Shown here piece by piece: positions 1-8,326 of a DNA stretch of 19,392 nt. A program made the translations under genes and the position numbers. The stretch comes from Prevotellaceae bacterium UBA4372 (GTDB lineage Bacteria > Bacteroidota > Bacteroidia > Bacteroidales > Bacteroidaceae). Position 1 is the first letter of the stretch, and every line of letters starts with the position of its first letter. Below the pieces are notes generated by a model. That model was not told the origin of the DNA. It saw nothing but the letters and a program-made list of their open reading frames with translations, and did not search any database. The DNA lies in contig DGSC01000003.1 in the NCBI GenBank assembly GCA_002391275.1, forward strand, positions 1-19,392, written 5' to 3'.

Positions 1-2
1 GC

Positions 3-259
3 AAAGAGTTTTCCGAAGAGTCGCTCCGTAAACTTCTTGTTTTTCAGTGGCTCGCGGGCAGCTGTCTGAGAATCTGCCATCAGAAGCTACATTCCACACT
101 TATCGGTACGGGAAAAAGCAGAGTGACACGCGCACCTACCGCTACAAAATGGATAGTGAAGGCTATCCTGTCAGCGTTGAGATTGATGGAGAAGGAGAAG
201 CGAGATACTCTAGTTTCCCAGTGAAGATGCTCATTACTTGGGGACAAAGCAACAACTAA
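3..259 (+). CDS. C-terminal end of a DUF4595-like secreted protein, partial and apparently frameshifted
   Basis: This is the 3' end of a gene that begins before the window. The last 65 or so codons, ending in TAA at 257-259, encode alternating strands with the pattern TYRYKMDSEGYPVSVEIDG, which resembles the C-terminus of Bacteroidetes DUF4595-type beta-rich cell-surface proteins. In that frame a stop lies at 29-31. The +1 neighbouring frame is open from position 3 and encodes KEFSEESLRKLLVFQWLAG. Joining the two frames at the GGG run 56-58, as if one G were missing, gives a smooth protein passing through FQWLAGQLSENLPSEATF. I therefore infer a one-base deletion, a sequencing error or a decayed gene. 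A short ORF starting at GTG 47 is the alternative reading, but it would lack a promoter and a signal peptide. Function is unknown. Confidence 0.5.
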
Positions 260-284
260 ATTCAATTTTCCACCCGTATTCAAT

Positions 285-322
285 GCCCGTCCGTCCTCAC
301 TCGAGGACAGGCGGGCTTTTTT
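285..322 (+). terminator. Rho-independent terminator after the DUF4595-like gene
   Basis: A 14-bp stem (285-298 pairing with 303-316, with one G-U pair and one mismatch) and the four-base loop ACTC are followed by six T residues at 317-322. It lies 26 bp after the preceding stop codon and separates that gene from the toxin-antitoxin pair. Confidence 0.85.
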
Positions 323-383
323 CTCAGGAATTATGTTGTCCCCATTTAATTTGCTATCGCTCGACAAAAAAGTAATTCGATTA

Positions 384-415
384 TTTGCGAATAATAAATA
401 ATCATTATACCTTTG
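384..415 (+). promoter_or_regulatory. Bacteroidetes-type promoter of higBA, with a possible operator dyad
   Basis: A TTTG at 384-387 (-33 box) and TACCTTTG at 408-415 (-7 box) are 20 bp apart, matching the Bacteroidetes consensus. The start codon follows at 436. A perfect six-base dyad, ATTATT-TGCG-AATAAT (380-395), overlaps the -33 box and could be the site where the HigA antitoxin binds to repress its own operon. The promoter call rests on motif and spacing; the operator role is inferred. Confidence 0.65.
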
Positions 416-435
416 CAGCGACAACTTAGAATAAT

Positions 436-753
436 ATGCAAGTTACATTCAACGAAGAATATCTTGAAGAACTGTACACTAAAGGGAAGAGCCGTGACAA
501 GAAGCATCGTTATCAGCCCCAGGTGATCAGAGGTTATCAGAAAGCCGTCAAGTATCTTATACATGCGAATCGGCTTGAGGATTTATTCCCGTTCCAGTCG
601 TTGCACGTTGAAGCTTTGCATAGCGACAAGGAGGGTCGTTTTTCGGTGAGAGCCAACGATCAGTATCGGGTGGAGTTCACCATTTCTGAGGCTGATAAGG
701 AACCAATCATCGTAGTTTGCACTATTCTCGAATTATCTAATCATTATAAATAA
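436..753 (+). CDS. higB: HigB-like toxin, RelE/ParE superfamily
   Basis: A 105-residue protein of the RelE/ParE toxin fold. Family members are usually ribosome-dependent mRNA interferases that cut translated mRNA when the antitoxin is lost. The sequence shows the compact helix-helix-sheet layout: helices around residues 8-50 (containing RGYQKAVKYLIHA), then strands around LHVEALH, RFSVRANDQYRVEFTI and PIIVVCTILELSNHY near residues 55-103. The RxNDQYRVEF strand and the C-terminal strand ending in ...NHYK are typical of HigB-type toxins of Bacteroidetes, in which the toxin gene comes first. The length is normal. The antitoxin gene starts 7 bp after the stop with a clear GGAG between them, so the two are co-transcribed and probably translationally coupled. 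The toxin family is clear; the exact mode of action is inferred from the family. Confidence 0.85.
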   Translation: MQVTFNEEYLEELYTKGKSRDKKHRYQPQVIRGYQKAVKYLIHANRLEDLFPFQSLHVEALHSDKEGRFSVRANDQYRVEFTISEADKEPIIVVCTILELSNHYK

Positions 754-759
754 GGAGTT

Positions 760-1101
760 ATGTCAACAGTAAAGTCAACACAGAGGAGGCTCGCCAATGA
801 TATGACATCGTCGCTTCTGATTCATCCCGGCGAGATGATAAAGGATGAGCTTGAGGCTCGCGGCATCACACAGAAGGAGCTGGCTCAGCAGATGGGTGTT
901 TCATATACTGTCTTCAACGAGATTGTGAACGGGAAGCGTCCAGTAACGACTGAATATGCATTGCTGCTTGAAGCTTCGTTAGGCACAAGTGCCTCCCTCT
1001 GGCTGCGCCTTCAGGCCGACTATAATATGCAAAAGGTGCGGCAGGACAAATCGTTTATGCAGCGTCTCGACCGCATACGCAAATATGCTGCAGTCTTATA
1101 G
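760..1101 (+). CDS. higA: HigA-like antitoxin with XRE helix-turn-helix
   Basis: A 113-residue antitoxin that should bind and neutralise HigB and repress the operon. Residues about 20-80 hold an XRE-type helix-turn-helix with the HigA signature: IHPGEMIKDELEARGITQKE, then LAQQMGVSYTVFNEIVNGKR and a helix LLLEASLGTSASLWLRLQ. The C-terminal segment (LQADYNMQKVRQDKSFMQRL) is the usual toxin-facing tail. The ATG at 760 is chosen because GGAG stands directly before it (754-757). An internal ATG at codon 15 is possible but has no better ribosome binding site. The gene follows higB by 7 bp and ends about 140 bp before a two-way terminator shared with ligA. Confidence in the family is high. Confidence 0.88.
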   Translation: MSTVKSTQRRLANDMTSSLLIHPGEMIKDELEARGITQKELAQQMGVSYTVFNEIVNGKRPVTTEYALLLEASLGTSASLWLRLQADYNMQKVRQDKSFMQRLDRIRKYAAVL

Positions 1102-1232
1102 TATGATGTTCGTAGCGCATTGAAGAGATTTATTCTATGCAGCGGTATTTAAAACTCATAAGCAAGTATTGATAAATTGAACCATGACATGACACAAAAC
1201 ATAATTACGGCAACACAAGCAATTTTATGAAC

Positions 1233-1276
1233 AAAAAAAGCAGCTACAATCCGATGAGATTGTAGCTGCTTTCTTT
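1233..1276. terminator. Bidirectional terminator between higA and ligA
   Basis: A perfect 13-bp stem (1239-1251 with 1258-1270) and a six-base loop are flanked by an A run on the left (1233-1239) and TTTCTTT on the right. It can therefore stop transcription of higA on the plus strand and of ligA on the minus strand. Apart from this hairpin, the 201-bp gap between the two genes shows nothing recognisable. Confidence 0.85.
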
Positions 1277-1302
1277 ATTATATTTATTTTATTTTTCATT
1301 TC

Positions 1303-3393
1303 TCATTCCCCTATCATCTGAAGGAACTGGTCTTCGTCGATGATGTCTATTCCCAGTTTCTGAGCTTTTTCGAGCTTCGAGGGACCCATGTTCTCGCCGG
1401 CCAGGACGAAAGAGGTCTTGGCTGAGATGCTGCCTACGTTCTTGCCGCCATGCTGCTCGATGAGGGCTTTGTACTCGTCGCGCGAGTGGTGGGCGAAGAC
1501 GCCGCTGATAACGATTGACTTGCCCGCCAGGCGGTCGCTCTGCTGCGAGAGGGTTTCTTCGGAGAGCTGCAACTGCAGACCATAGCCGCGCAGGCGCTCC
1601 ACCAAACGAAGGTTGTCTTCGTTGCGGAACCATTGAATGACACTTTCGGCGATGGCCGTCCCGATGCTGTTGATCTGCAGGAAGTCGTCGAGCGTTGCCT
1701 GTGCCAAGGCATCGATGCTCTTGAAGTTGCGAGCCAGCGTCTTGGCCACGCTCTCGCCTACGAAACGAATACCCAGCGCAAAGAGCACACGTTCGAAGGG
1801 TACTTGGCGTGACTCGTCGATGGCTTTGATGGTCTTGCGAGCCGAACGGATACGCGAATCGTTGGCACCGCTCAGCTGGTCTACTTGCAACTCGTAGAGG
1901 TCGGCATAGTTGCGGATGAGGCCTCGGGCAAAGTAATCCTCGATGGTCTCAGGTCCTAACGTATCTATGTTCATCGCCCGGCGGCTAACGAAATGTTCGA
2001 TGCGCCCCTTGATCTGTGGTGGACAGCCCGTTTCGTTGGGACAATACCAAGCTGCTTCACCCTCGTAGCGCACCAACGGGGCTCCACACTCGGGGCAACA
2101 GGTGATGAATTCCACCTTCGGACCACGGGGCTGATGTGCGAAGGCCTCGTCGACGGCAACGATCTTCGGGATAATCTCACCGCCTTTCTCCACGAGAACA
2201 TGATCGCCCACGTGCAAATCGAGCTGAGCTACGAAGTCGGCATTGTGGAGCGTGGCCCTACGCACGACGGTGCCCGAGAGCTGCACGGGGTCCATATTGG
2301 CCACGGGCGTCACCGCACCTGTGCGGCCAACCTGGAAGGTAACTTCGCGCAGAACCGTAGATGCCTGCTCGGCTTGGAACTTATAGGCGATGGCCCATCG
2401 GGGACTCTTCGCCGTCATGCCCAAGGTCTGTTGCTGTCGCTGGCTGTTCACTTTGAGCACGATGCCATCTGTGGCCACGGGCAAGTTCTTGCGCTCGGTG
2501 TCCCAATAGTCGATAAAGGCAAAGACCTCGTCAAGCGAGCGTGCCTTGCGCATGTGGCTGCTGACCTTGAAGCCCCAGGAACGCGCCGCTTCGAGATTCT
2601 CGAAGTGCCCGTCGGAAGGCAGCTCATCGCCCAACAGATAGTAGAGATAAGCGTCCAGGCGGCGTTTGGCAACCACCGCCGTCTGCTTGCTCTTGAGCGT
2701 GCCGCTGGCGGCGTTGCGGGGATTGGCAAACAGAGGTTCCTCGGCGGCTTCGCGCTCGCGATTGAGCGCCTCAAACGACTCCCAAGGCATGAGCACCTCA
2801 CCACGAATCTCGAACTCGCGGGGCCAGGGATTCTTCTGTTCGGCACGGCCAAACAAATCGCCCTGCCCGTCGGTGCTGAACAGGTCGCGCCGGACGTCCT
2901 TGGAGCCTGCCTCTGCATCAGTAAGATTTAAAGGTATGGAACGTATAGTGCGAATATTAGCGGTGACGTCGTCGCCGCGAACACCGTCGCCACGCGTGAC
3001 GGCACGCACAAGGCGGCCATCCTCGTAGTGGAGCGAAATGCTGAGTCCATCGAACTTCAGCTCGCAGCATATCTCAAAGGACTCGCCGCCAAGACCCTCA
3101 CGCACGCGGTTGTAGAACTCGCGCACCTCTTCTTTATTATAGGTATTGGCCAGCGAGAGCATCGGACGGATATGCTCCACCTGCACAAACTCCTGCGAGA
3201 GGTCGCTGCCTACGCGCTGCGTGGGCGAATTGGGATCGGCGAGCTCGGGATGTAGGGCTTCCAAATCCTGCAGTTCGCGCATCAAGGCATCGAACTCCTG
3301 ATCGCTGATGGTGGGCTGGTTCAGCACGTAATAGTTGTGGTTGTGGCGGTGCAGCTCTGCCCGCAACTGCATTATACGTTCTTGCTCTGTCAT
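1303..3393 (-). CDS. ligA: NAD-dependent DNA ligase
   Basis: A 696-residue NAD+-dependent DNA ligase that seals nicks in replication and repair. From the ATG at 3393 the order is: domain Ia with HNHNYYVLNQPTISDQEFDA (17-36); the adenylation domain with catalytic K113 in ELKFDG and the TRGDGVRGDDVT segment (133-144); the OB fold near 320-400; a four-cysteine zinc finger (C433, C436, C451, C457); the helix-hairpin-helix region (about 500-600); and a C-terminal BRCT domain (about 620-696). The reading frame extends to a TTG at 3423, but the -7 box TACCTTTG lies at 3413-3420, so a start there would precede transcription; ATG 3393 is preferred. Residues 159-190 contain an insertion of roughly 28 residues compared with E. 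coli LigA. The gene diverges from the SNF2 gene and appears monocistronic. Confidence 0.97.
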   Translation of the reverse strand: MTEQERIMQLRAELHRHNHNYYVLNQPTISDQEFDALMRELQDLEALHPELADPNSPTQRVGSDLSQEFVQVEHIRPMLSLANTYNKEEVREFYNRVREGLGGESFEICCELKFDGLSISLHYEDGRLVRAVTRGDGVRGDDVTANIRTIRSIPLNLTDAEAGSKDVRRDLFSTDGQGDLFGRAEQKNPWPREFEIRGEVLMPWESFEALNREREAAEEPLFANPRNAASGTLKSKQTAVVAKRRLDAYLYYLLGDELPSDGHFENLEAARSWGFKVSSHMRKARSLDEVFAFIDYWDTERKNLPVATDGIVLKVNSQRQQQTLGMTAKSPRWAIAYKFQAEQASTVLREVTFQVGRTGAVTPVANMDPVQLSGTVVRRATLHNADFVAQLDLHVGDHVLVEKGGEIIPKIVAVDEAFAHQPRGPKVEFITCCPECGAPLVRYEGEAAWYCPNETGCPPQIKGRIEHFVSRRAMNIDTLGPETIEDYFARGLIRNYADLYELQVDQLSGANDSRIRSARKTIKAIDESRQVPFERVLFALGIRFVGESVAKTLARNFKSIDALAQATLDDFLQINSIGTAIAESVIQWFRNEDNLRLVERLRGYGLQLQLSEETLSQQSDRLAGKSIVISGVFAHHSRDEYKALIEQHGGKNVGSISAKTSFVLAGENMGPSKLEKAQKLGIDIIDEDQFLQMIGE

Positions 3394-3412
3394 AAATGTC
3401 CTAATTTTTTTA

Positions 3413-3420
3413 CAAAGGTA
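3413..3420 (-). promoter_or_regulatory. -7 box of the ligA promoter
   Basis: The minus strand reads TACCTTTG here, an exact match to the Bacteroidetes -7 consensus, 20 bp before the ligA ATG. A good TTTG at the -33 position is not visible, so the promoter may be of moderate strength or helped by another factor. Confidence 0.6.
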
Positions 3421-3438
3421 CAAAAAAGAAGCGAGGCG

Positions 3439-3470
3439 CTTGCAGGAATAATAGAAAAAAATTATCTTTG
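3439..3470 (+). promoter_or_regulatory. Promoter of the SNF2 helicase gene
   Basis: CTTG at 3439-3442 (one change from TTTG) and TATCTTTG at 3463-3470 (exact TANNTTTG) are 20 bp apart on the plus strand. They place the transcript start near 3477, ahead of the ATG at 3537. The promoter is back to back with that of ligA; the two -7 boxes are separated by 42 bp. Confidence 0.6.
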
Positions 3471-3536
3471 CGCCATCAATGTGATGCCGAGTGCATACAC
3501 GACAAACTCTTTTGTAAGTTTACATTCATTAATCCA

Positions 3537-6500
3537 ATGAATTTCATAAGTCAACACCTGAAAACACTGAATACCGCCACACAGAAGGCGGCTGCTTTAT
3601 ATGCTTACATCGGTCTGGACGTTAAGGAGGACGACCTTTTGCAACTGTCTGTTCATGGCACGTGCATGATGGGTGAACTGCCTTTGCTGACAGACAAACT
3701 CATACGCGATGGGTTGCTCACTCATATTGCTGCTACACACTTTGCCCCCGCACAAAATGTGGTTAGGCCCCGATACTACGGAGAGATTTTGTGCTTTACG
3801 CTCGACGAGCACCCTGAATGGTTGGAAGAATTTGATGAGTGGCCACTCACCAGATACCCAGCCTTCAATGAACTACAGCATACCATTAGGCTCTGCCACG
3901 CAGGCAAAAGGCCACAACCGATGGTGCTTGACAGTGCGCTTCCTCCCTACCTCATCGGACTGGCCCACGACAAGCGCTTCGCACCTTTGCTTACGATGGT
4001 CAGGGACATAGACTTCGTTCCTCTCGTGAATGCCCTGATGCATAAATGGATCAAAGAGGATTTCACCGACCCGGAAGAGATTATCAGGCGGCAGATGGAC
4101 ATTCGAAAGCTTGACGCTAACGACCCGGATGTCCGCAATATGAAGGCGCTGATAGCATACTTCACTTTTGTAATGAAGGGCGTCTACACCCCTCCCACGA
4201 GCATTCGAATGACCTACCCAGACTACCTCTCGAAGGGAGTACATGCCATGTCGCAAGGCAAAAGCGACCTGGCACTCAAGGTATTCAACGAAGCACTTAG
4301 CGCACAAGCAGGAAAAAACAAGGAACCAGAGAAATTCCTCAACGAAGGTATTGCAGCTTTCTACTGGGTAATAGCTATCTGGACATCTAAACCAGCGAAT
4401 GCACGCGAACGCTTGCAGGCTTTCGTAGCTCATGCCAAAGAGACGAACATGCAACGGGTTGGTGGCGCAGTCTTGCTGGCAACTACACTGGCCAACAGCA
4501 CACAACATGTTGATATGGACTTGCTGTCGGAACTGATTAATCCGGACGGCTTTGCCAAGAGAGAATATGCCTTGCAACAGCAAATGGCAATCATGTTAGG
4601 AGCACGACTGACAGGGGTTGCCATCAACCAAGAAGATTTCCATCCGAATGCTGCTTTTTTGCGACATGAAGCTGCTCAGTATATTACGCTGAACAAGTAT
4701 GAGAAGAAACAACTCTCGGCTGCTTTCGGCAACAAAGCTGTTTCTACATTAATAAAGACAAAGGAACCGTGGGAGGTGATGCTCGACCGGCTGATTGCTG
4801 TCGAAAGCCAAAAGCAGGAACTGAACGACCAAGAAGAACATAGAGTTATGTACACGATCCTCAGCGATGGGGAAAGCGTAGAACTGCGAGAGCAAAACTT
4901 ATTGAAAGACGGCAGATGGGGCAATGGAAAGCAACTGCCTTGGAACAGGTTTATCGATGGCACTGAACCTTATATGGACAGAACCGATCAGGCCATAGTC
5001 GCCGACGTGCGCTTCCTCGGAGCGTCCAGACTTACAGTCGGAATTATCTTGCCGCACCTCGTTGGTTCTGACCGTGTTTACACTGGCGAGCAAATGCCCT
5101 ATCGACGAGTTACCATTGAACAGCAAAAGCCTTACGTCATTCTGGAACGGAAGGTAGAGGGTGGATTCCACGTGCAGTCTAATGTCTGTTTCCAAGATAT
5201 GATCTCACAGACAAGCGTCTACCACCGCGAAGATGCCATGCGCTACATCTATTTCCCTATGACAGAGCATGAGAGAGCGGTGCTGCAAGACTTACTATCC
5301 GTGACTGACTATCCAGCAGAGGCCGAAGAGAAACTGACAAAGCTGATTCCACTGATAGCTAAAACCGTGGACATTCACAGCTGCTTGATGCCTTCAGAGG
5401 AAGACGATGAGTATCTCGAGCCAGACACGAAAATAATTCTTCGCCTTACGCCTGACCCAACTACTCAAACGATGTTTGATGTCTATGCTTTGGTGCGACC
5501 GCTACCCGGAGGGAAGATGGCTATGCCACCAGCCCAAGGCAACAGAGTGATTATCGACCAAAATGAGAACTCTAAGCGTGTACGCATCACCCGCAACATG
5601 GAAGGGGAAGCCATCAACATGCAGGCACTGGTTGATTACTGCCAAGAACACGACATCCTGCTCTCAAGTACATTCAACGGACATCTTTCTACACAGCAGG
5701 TTCTCGACCTGCTCGCTTTTGCCAGCTGCCACACCGATAGCTGCGCCGTAGAATGGCCTGAAGGACAACGTCTGCGAATGCATGCCCCACATCCTTCTGA
5801 CTGGAACATCGCACTCACACACAGGGGACAATGGTTCGAAATTGAGGGAGAAGTGACCCTCAACGACAACGCTGTCATTTCTGCACAGCAGCTCCTACAA
5901 GCGCTCGCCAATAGTCACGGTGGATACGTTCAGCTGCAAAATGGAGACTACCTATGGCTCAGCAACAAACTTCGAAAACAGTTGGATGCACTCGAATGTA
6001 TGGCAACAAGCGAAAACAACCATCCAGCCATCTCCACCCTACAGACGTCAATGCTCGCAGACATCGTCAATGGGGAAATCAGCATTCAACACGACAAGGA
6101 ACTTTTCGAATTCAAAGACCGCATAGAACAGGCTGAGGAAACAACACCCGAAACGCCCCCTGACCTTCAAGCAACACTGCGGCCCTATCAGGCCGAAGGA
6201 TTCCAATGGATGATGAAACTCGGTGCATGGGGGGCTGGAGCTTGTCTGGCTGACGATATGGGACTGGGCAAAACCGTTCAGACTATTGCTTTCCTGCTCG
6301 CCCATGCCAGCGAAGGGGCTGCCCTCGTAGTAGCACCTGCAAGCGTGGTGCCCAACTGGAAAAATGAAATCATGCGTTTTGCGCCCTCCTTGAAAGTCCA
6401 TGTCCTCGCAGAACATGCCAACCGGCAATCCTTGGTTCAGAAGGCTGACGCACACGATATCGTTCTTGCTACATACGGCCTCATGGCATCCATACAAGAT

Positions 6501-7544
6501 ATCCTCACACAAAAAACTTGGGCCACACTATGCCTTGATGAAGCACACAACATCAAAAACAGAGGAACCAAGACAAGCGCTGCATGCATGCTGCTGCAAG
6601 GACATTATCGCATCATTCTTACAGGCACACCCTTGCAGAATCACCTCGGAGAACTATGGAACCTATTCCAATTTATCAATCCGGGACTCTTAGGTTCATA
6701 CGAGCAATTCCATACCAAATATATTCAACCTATAGAACAGCAACAAGACCAACAGCGGCAACAACAGCTGCAAACACTCGTTGCTCCCTTTATGCTTCGG
6801 CGAACCAAACAAGCCGTAGCCAAAGAATTGCCGCCTAAGACAGAGATCACACTCGACATACATCTCACCGATGACGAAATGGCCCTGTACGAAGTGCTAC
6901 GTCGCGAAGCACAACAACAATTCGACGAAGAGGGAGGCAAACTCAGCCTCAACACCCTCGCGGCAATCACAAAGCTCCGGCAGACAGCTTGCTCCGCGCA
7001 GCTAACCGACCTCTCATGGACCGCTGGCTCAAGCAAGGTAAACGCTTTCATGGAGCTCGCTGAAGGTATCGTCGATGCCGGCAACAGCGTACTCGTGTTC
7101 AGCCAATTCACCTCCTTCCTACAAATAGTAGCACAAGCCCTCAAAGAAGCTCACCTACCCTTCCTCTATCTCGACGGCACTGCCACCATCAAACAACGTG
7201 AGCAGCTCGTAGCCGACTTCCAGAAAGGCAAAGCCCCCATATTCCTCATCAGCCTCAAAGCTGGAGGAGTTGGACTCAACCTCACTGCAGCCAACTACGT
7301 CATACACCTCGACCCATGGTGGAACCCTGCCATCCAGCAGCAAGCTACCGACAGGGCATACAGAATAGGACAAAAACAGGCCGTAACCGTCTACCACCTC
7401 ATCAGCCACCACACCATCGAAGAAAAGATTATCCGGCTTCACCAATCCAAACTTGCCTTATCCGAAAGCATACTCCAAGGGGCCGACCAAAGCCTCAAAC
7501 TCTCGGCACAAGACATGCTCGAAATGCTATCAAACAACTGGTAA
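3537..7544 (+). CDS. SNF2/RapA-type DEAD/DEAH-box helicase
   Basis: A 1335-residue superfamily 2 ATPase of the SNF2/RapA type. Family members translocate along double-stranded DNA and remodel protein-DNA or polymerase-DNA complexes. The motor fills the C-terminal third: Walker A in DDMGLGKTVQT (GLGKT 909-913), DEAH at 1001-1004, LTGTPLQN from 1028, LRRTK, LVFSQFTSF, LDGTATIKQRE, then SLKAGGVGLNLTAA and QQATDRAYRIGQ (1268-1279). All helicase motifs look intact. The roughly 880 residues before it are a large accessory region without motifs I can name; residues 230-300 are helical and could form TPR-like repeats. The frame is open upstream to a TTG at 3468, but that codon lies in the promoter, so ATG 3537 is chosen. 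trmD follows after 42 bp without an obvious promoter. The cellular role is not shown by the sequence; transcription recycling or DNA repair are candidates. Confidence 0.9.
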   Translation: MNFISQHLKTLNTATQKAAALYAYIGLDVKEDDLLQLSVHGTCMMGELPLLTDKLIRDGLLTHIAATHFAPAQNVVRPRYYGEILCFTLDEHPEWLEEFDEWPLTRYPAFNELQHTIRLCHAGKRPQPMVLDSALPPYLIGLAHDKRFAPLLTMVRDIDFVPLVNALMHKWIKEDFTDPEEIIRRQMDIRKLDANDPDVRNMKALIAYFTFVMKGVYTPPTSIRMTYPDYLSKGVHAMSQGKSDLALKVFNEALSAQAGKNKEPEKFLNEGIAAFYWVIAIWTSKPANARERLQAFVAHAKETNMQRVGGAVLLATTLANSTQHVDMDLLSELINPDGFAKREYALQQQMAIMLGARLTGVAINQEDFHPNAAFLRHEAAQYITLNKYEKKQLSAAFGNKAVSTLIKTKEPWEVMLDRLIAVESQKQELNDQEEHRVMYTILSDGESVELREQNLLKDGRWGNGKQLPWNRFIDGTEPYMDRTDQAIVADVRFLGASRLTVGIILPHLVGSDRVYTGEQMPYRRVTIEQQKPYVILERKVEGGFHVQSNVCFQDMISQTSVYHREDAMRYIYFPMTEHERAVLQDLLSVTDYPAEAEEKLTKLIPLIAKTVDIHSCLMPSEEDDEYLEPDTKIILRLTPDPTTQTMFDVYALVRPLPGGKMAMPPAQGNRVIIDQNENSKRVRITRNMEGEAINMQALVDYCQEHDILLSSTFNGHLSTQQVLDLLAFASCHTDSCAVEWPEGQRLRMHAPHPSDWNIALTHRGQWFEIEGEVTLNDNAVISAQQLLQALANSHGGYVQLQNGDYLWLSNKLRKQLDALECMATSENNHPAISTLQTSMLADIVNGEISIQHDKELFEFKDRIEQAEETTPETPPDLQATLRPYQAEGFQWMMKLGAWGAGACLADDMGLGKTVQTIAFLLAHASEGAALVVAPASVVPNWKNEIMRFAPSLKVHVLAEHANRQSLVQKADAHDIVLATYGLMASIQDILTQKTWATLCLDEAHNIKNRGTKTSAACMLLQGHYRIILTGTPLQNHLGELWNLFQFINPGLLGSYEQFHTKYIQPIEQQQDQQRQQQLQTLVAPFMLRRTKQAVAKELPPKTEITLDIHLTDDEMALYEVLRREAQQQFDEEGGKLSLNTLAAITKLRQTACSAQLTDLSWTAGSSKVNAFMELAEGIVDAGNSVLVFSQFTSFLQIVAQALKEAHLPFLYLDGTATIKQREQLVADFQKGKAPIFLISLKAGGVGLNLTAANYVIHLDPWWNPAIQQQATDRAYRIGQKQAVTVYHLISHHTIEEKIIRLHQSKLALSESILQGADQSLKLSAQDMLEMLSNNW

Positions 7545-7586
7545 AACAATAAACTATATAATCACGGGTAACGCCCGAATAACGCT

Positions 7587-8261
7587 ATGCGCATAGACAT
7601 TATAACTGTTGTACCACAACTCATACAAGGATTCCTCGAAGAAAGCATCCTCGGAAGAGCACAGAAAAAAGGACTCGTTGATATTCACCTACACAACTTA
7701 CGCGACTATGCTGTAAGAAAAGACCGACGCGTTGACGACTACCCCTTCGGTGGATTTGCAGGCATGGTCATGCAATGCGAACCCATCGACCGCTGCATCA
7801 GCGCCCTGACAGCCCAACGGCACTATGACCAGATTATCTTTACCACACCTGATGGCGAACAATTCGACCAACCCATGGCTAACGAGCTGTCACTCTGCGA
7901 GAACATAATAATCCTCTGCGGCCACTACAAAGGCATCGACTACCGCATTCGCGAACACCTCATAACCAAAGAAGTTAGCATAGGCGACTATGTTCTCACT
8001 GGTGGTGAGCTTGCGGCGGCAGTGATGACCGATGCCATTGTTCGCATAATCCCAGGTGTCATAGGTGATGAACAAAGCGCACTGTCAGACTCTTTCCAGG
8101 ACAACCTCCTTGCTGCCCCCGTCTACACACGACCGGCCGACTATAAGGGATGGAAAGTGCCCGAAATTCTTCTCTCTGGACATCAGGCAAAAATAAAAGA
8201 ATGGGAACTGCAACAATCTCTACAACGGACAAAAACACTCAGGCCTGATCTCTTAGAATGA
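7587..8261 (+). CDS. trmD: tRNA (guanine-N1-)-methyltransferase
   Basis: A 224-residue SPOUT-class methyltransferase that methylates N1 of G37 next to the anticodon, using S-adenosylmethionine, and so prevents +1 frameshifting. The start MRIDIITVVPQL is typical. Signature segments are DDYPFGGFAGMVMQ (about 50-63), GHYKGIDYR (112-120) and the knot sequence SIGDYVLTGGELAA (131-144). These correspond to the cofactor-binding trefoil knot and are intact. The C-terminal domain ends in SGHQAKIKEWELQQSLQRT. Length is close to the family norm. In many bacteria trmD sits with ribosomal genes (rpsP, rimM, rplS); here it follows a SNF2 helicase by 42 bp and may be transcribed with it. A weak hairpin (TTAGCAT at 8278, ATGCTAA at 8293) lies just downstream but lacks a T run, so I do not call it a terminator. 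Confidence 0.96.
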   Translation: MRIDIITVVPQLIQGFLEESILGRAQKKGLVDIHLHNLRDYAVRKDRRVDDYPFGGFAGMVMQCEPIDRCISALTAQRHYDQIIFTTPDGEQFDQPMANELSLCENIIILCGHYKGIDYRIREHLITKEVSIGDYVLTGGELAAAVMTDAIVRIIPGVIGDEQSALSDSFQDNLLAAPVYTRPADYKGWKVPEILLSGHQAKIKEWELQQSLQRTKTLRPDLLE

Positions 8262-8326
8262 AAACGTGACTGTAGCCTTAGCATGTTAACAAATGCTAAA
8301 TAAAATAACTTCTTCAAAAGAATTGA

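Noticed and set aside
1993..2931. 312-residue plus-strand ORF opposite ligA
   Set aside because: It lies wholly antisense to conserved ligA domains and its product shows no family features; GC-rich codon use of ligA keeps the opposite frame open.
3468..3536. Upstream TTG start extending the SNF2 protein by 23 residues
   Set aside because: The TTG overlaps the -7 box, so it would not be on the transcript; the ATG at 3537 begins a natural N-terminus. The same logic removes the TTG extension of ligA; those of the lyase (16699) and holA (19230) are dropped because an ATG close downstream gives a family-like start.
3873..4583. 236-residue minus-strand ORF within the SNF2 gene
   Set aside because: Antisense to a continuous 1335-codon gene; cysteine-rich product with no recognisable fold.
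8278..8299. Hairpin TTAGCAT...ATGCTAA after trmD as a terminator
   Set aside because: Only seven A-T-rich pairs and no T run after the stem; too weak to call.
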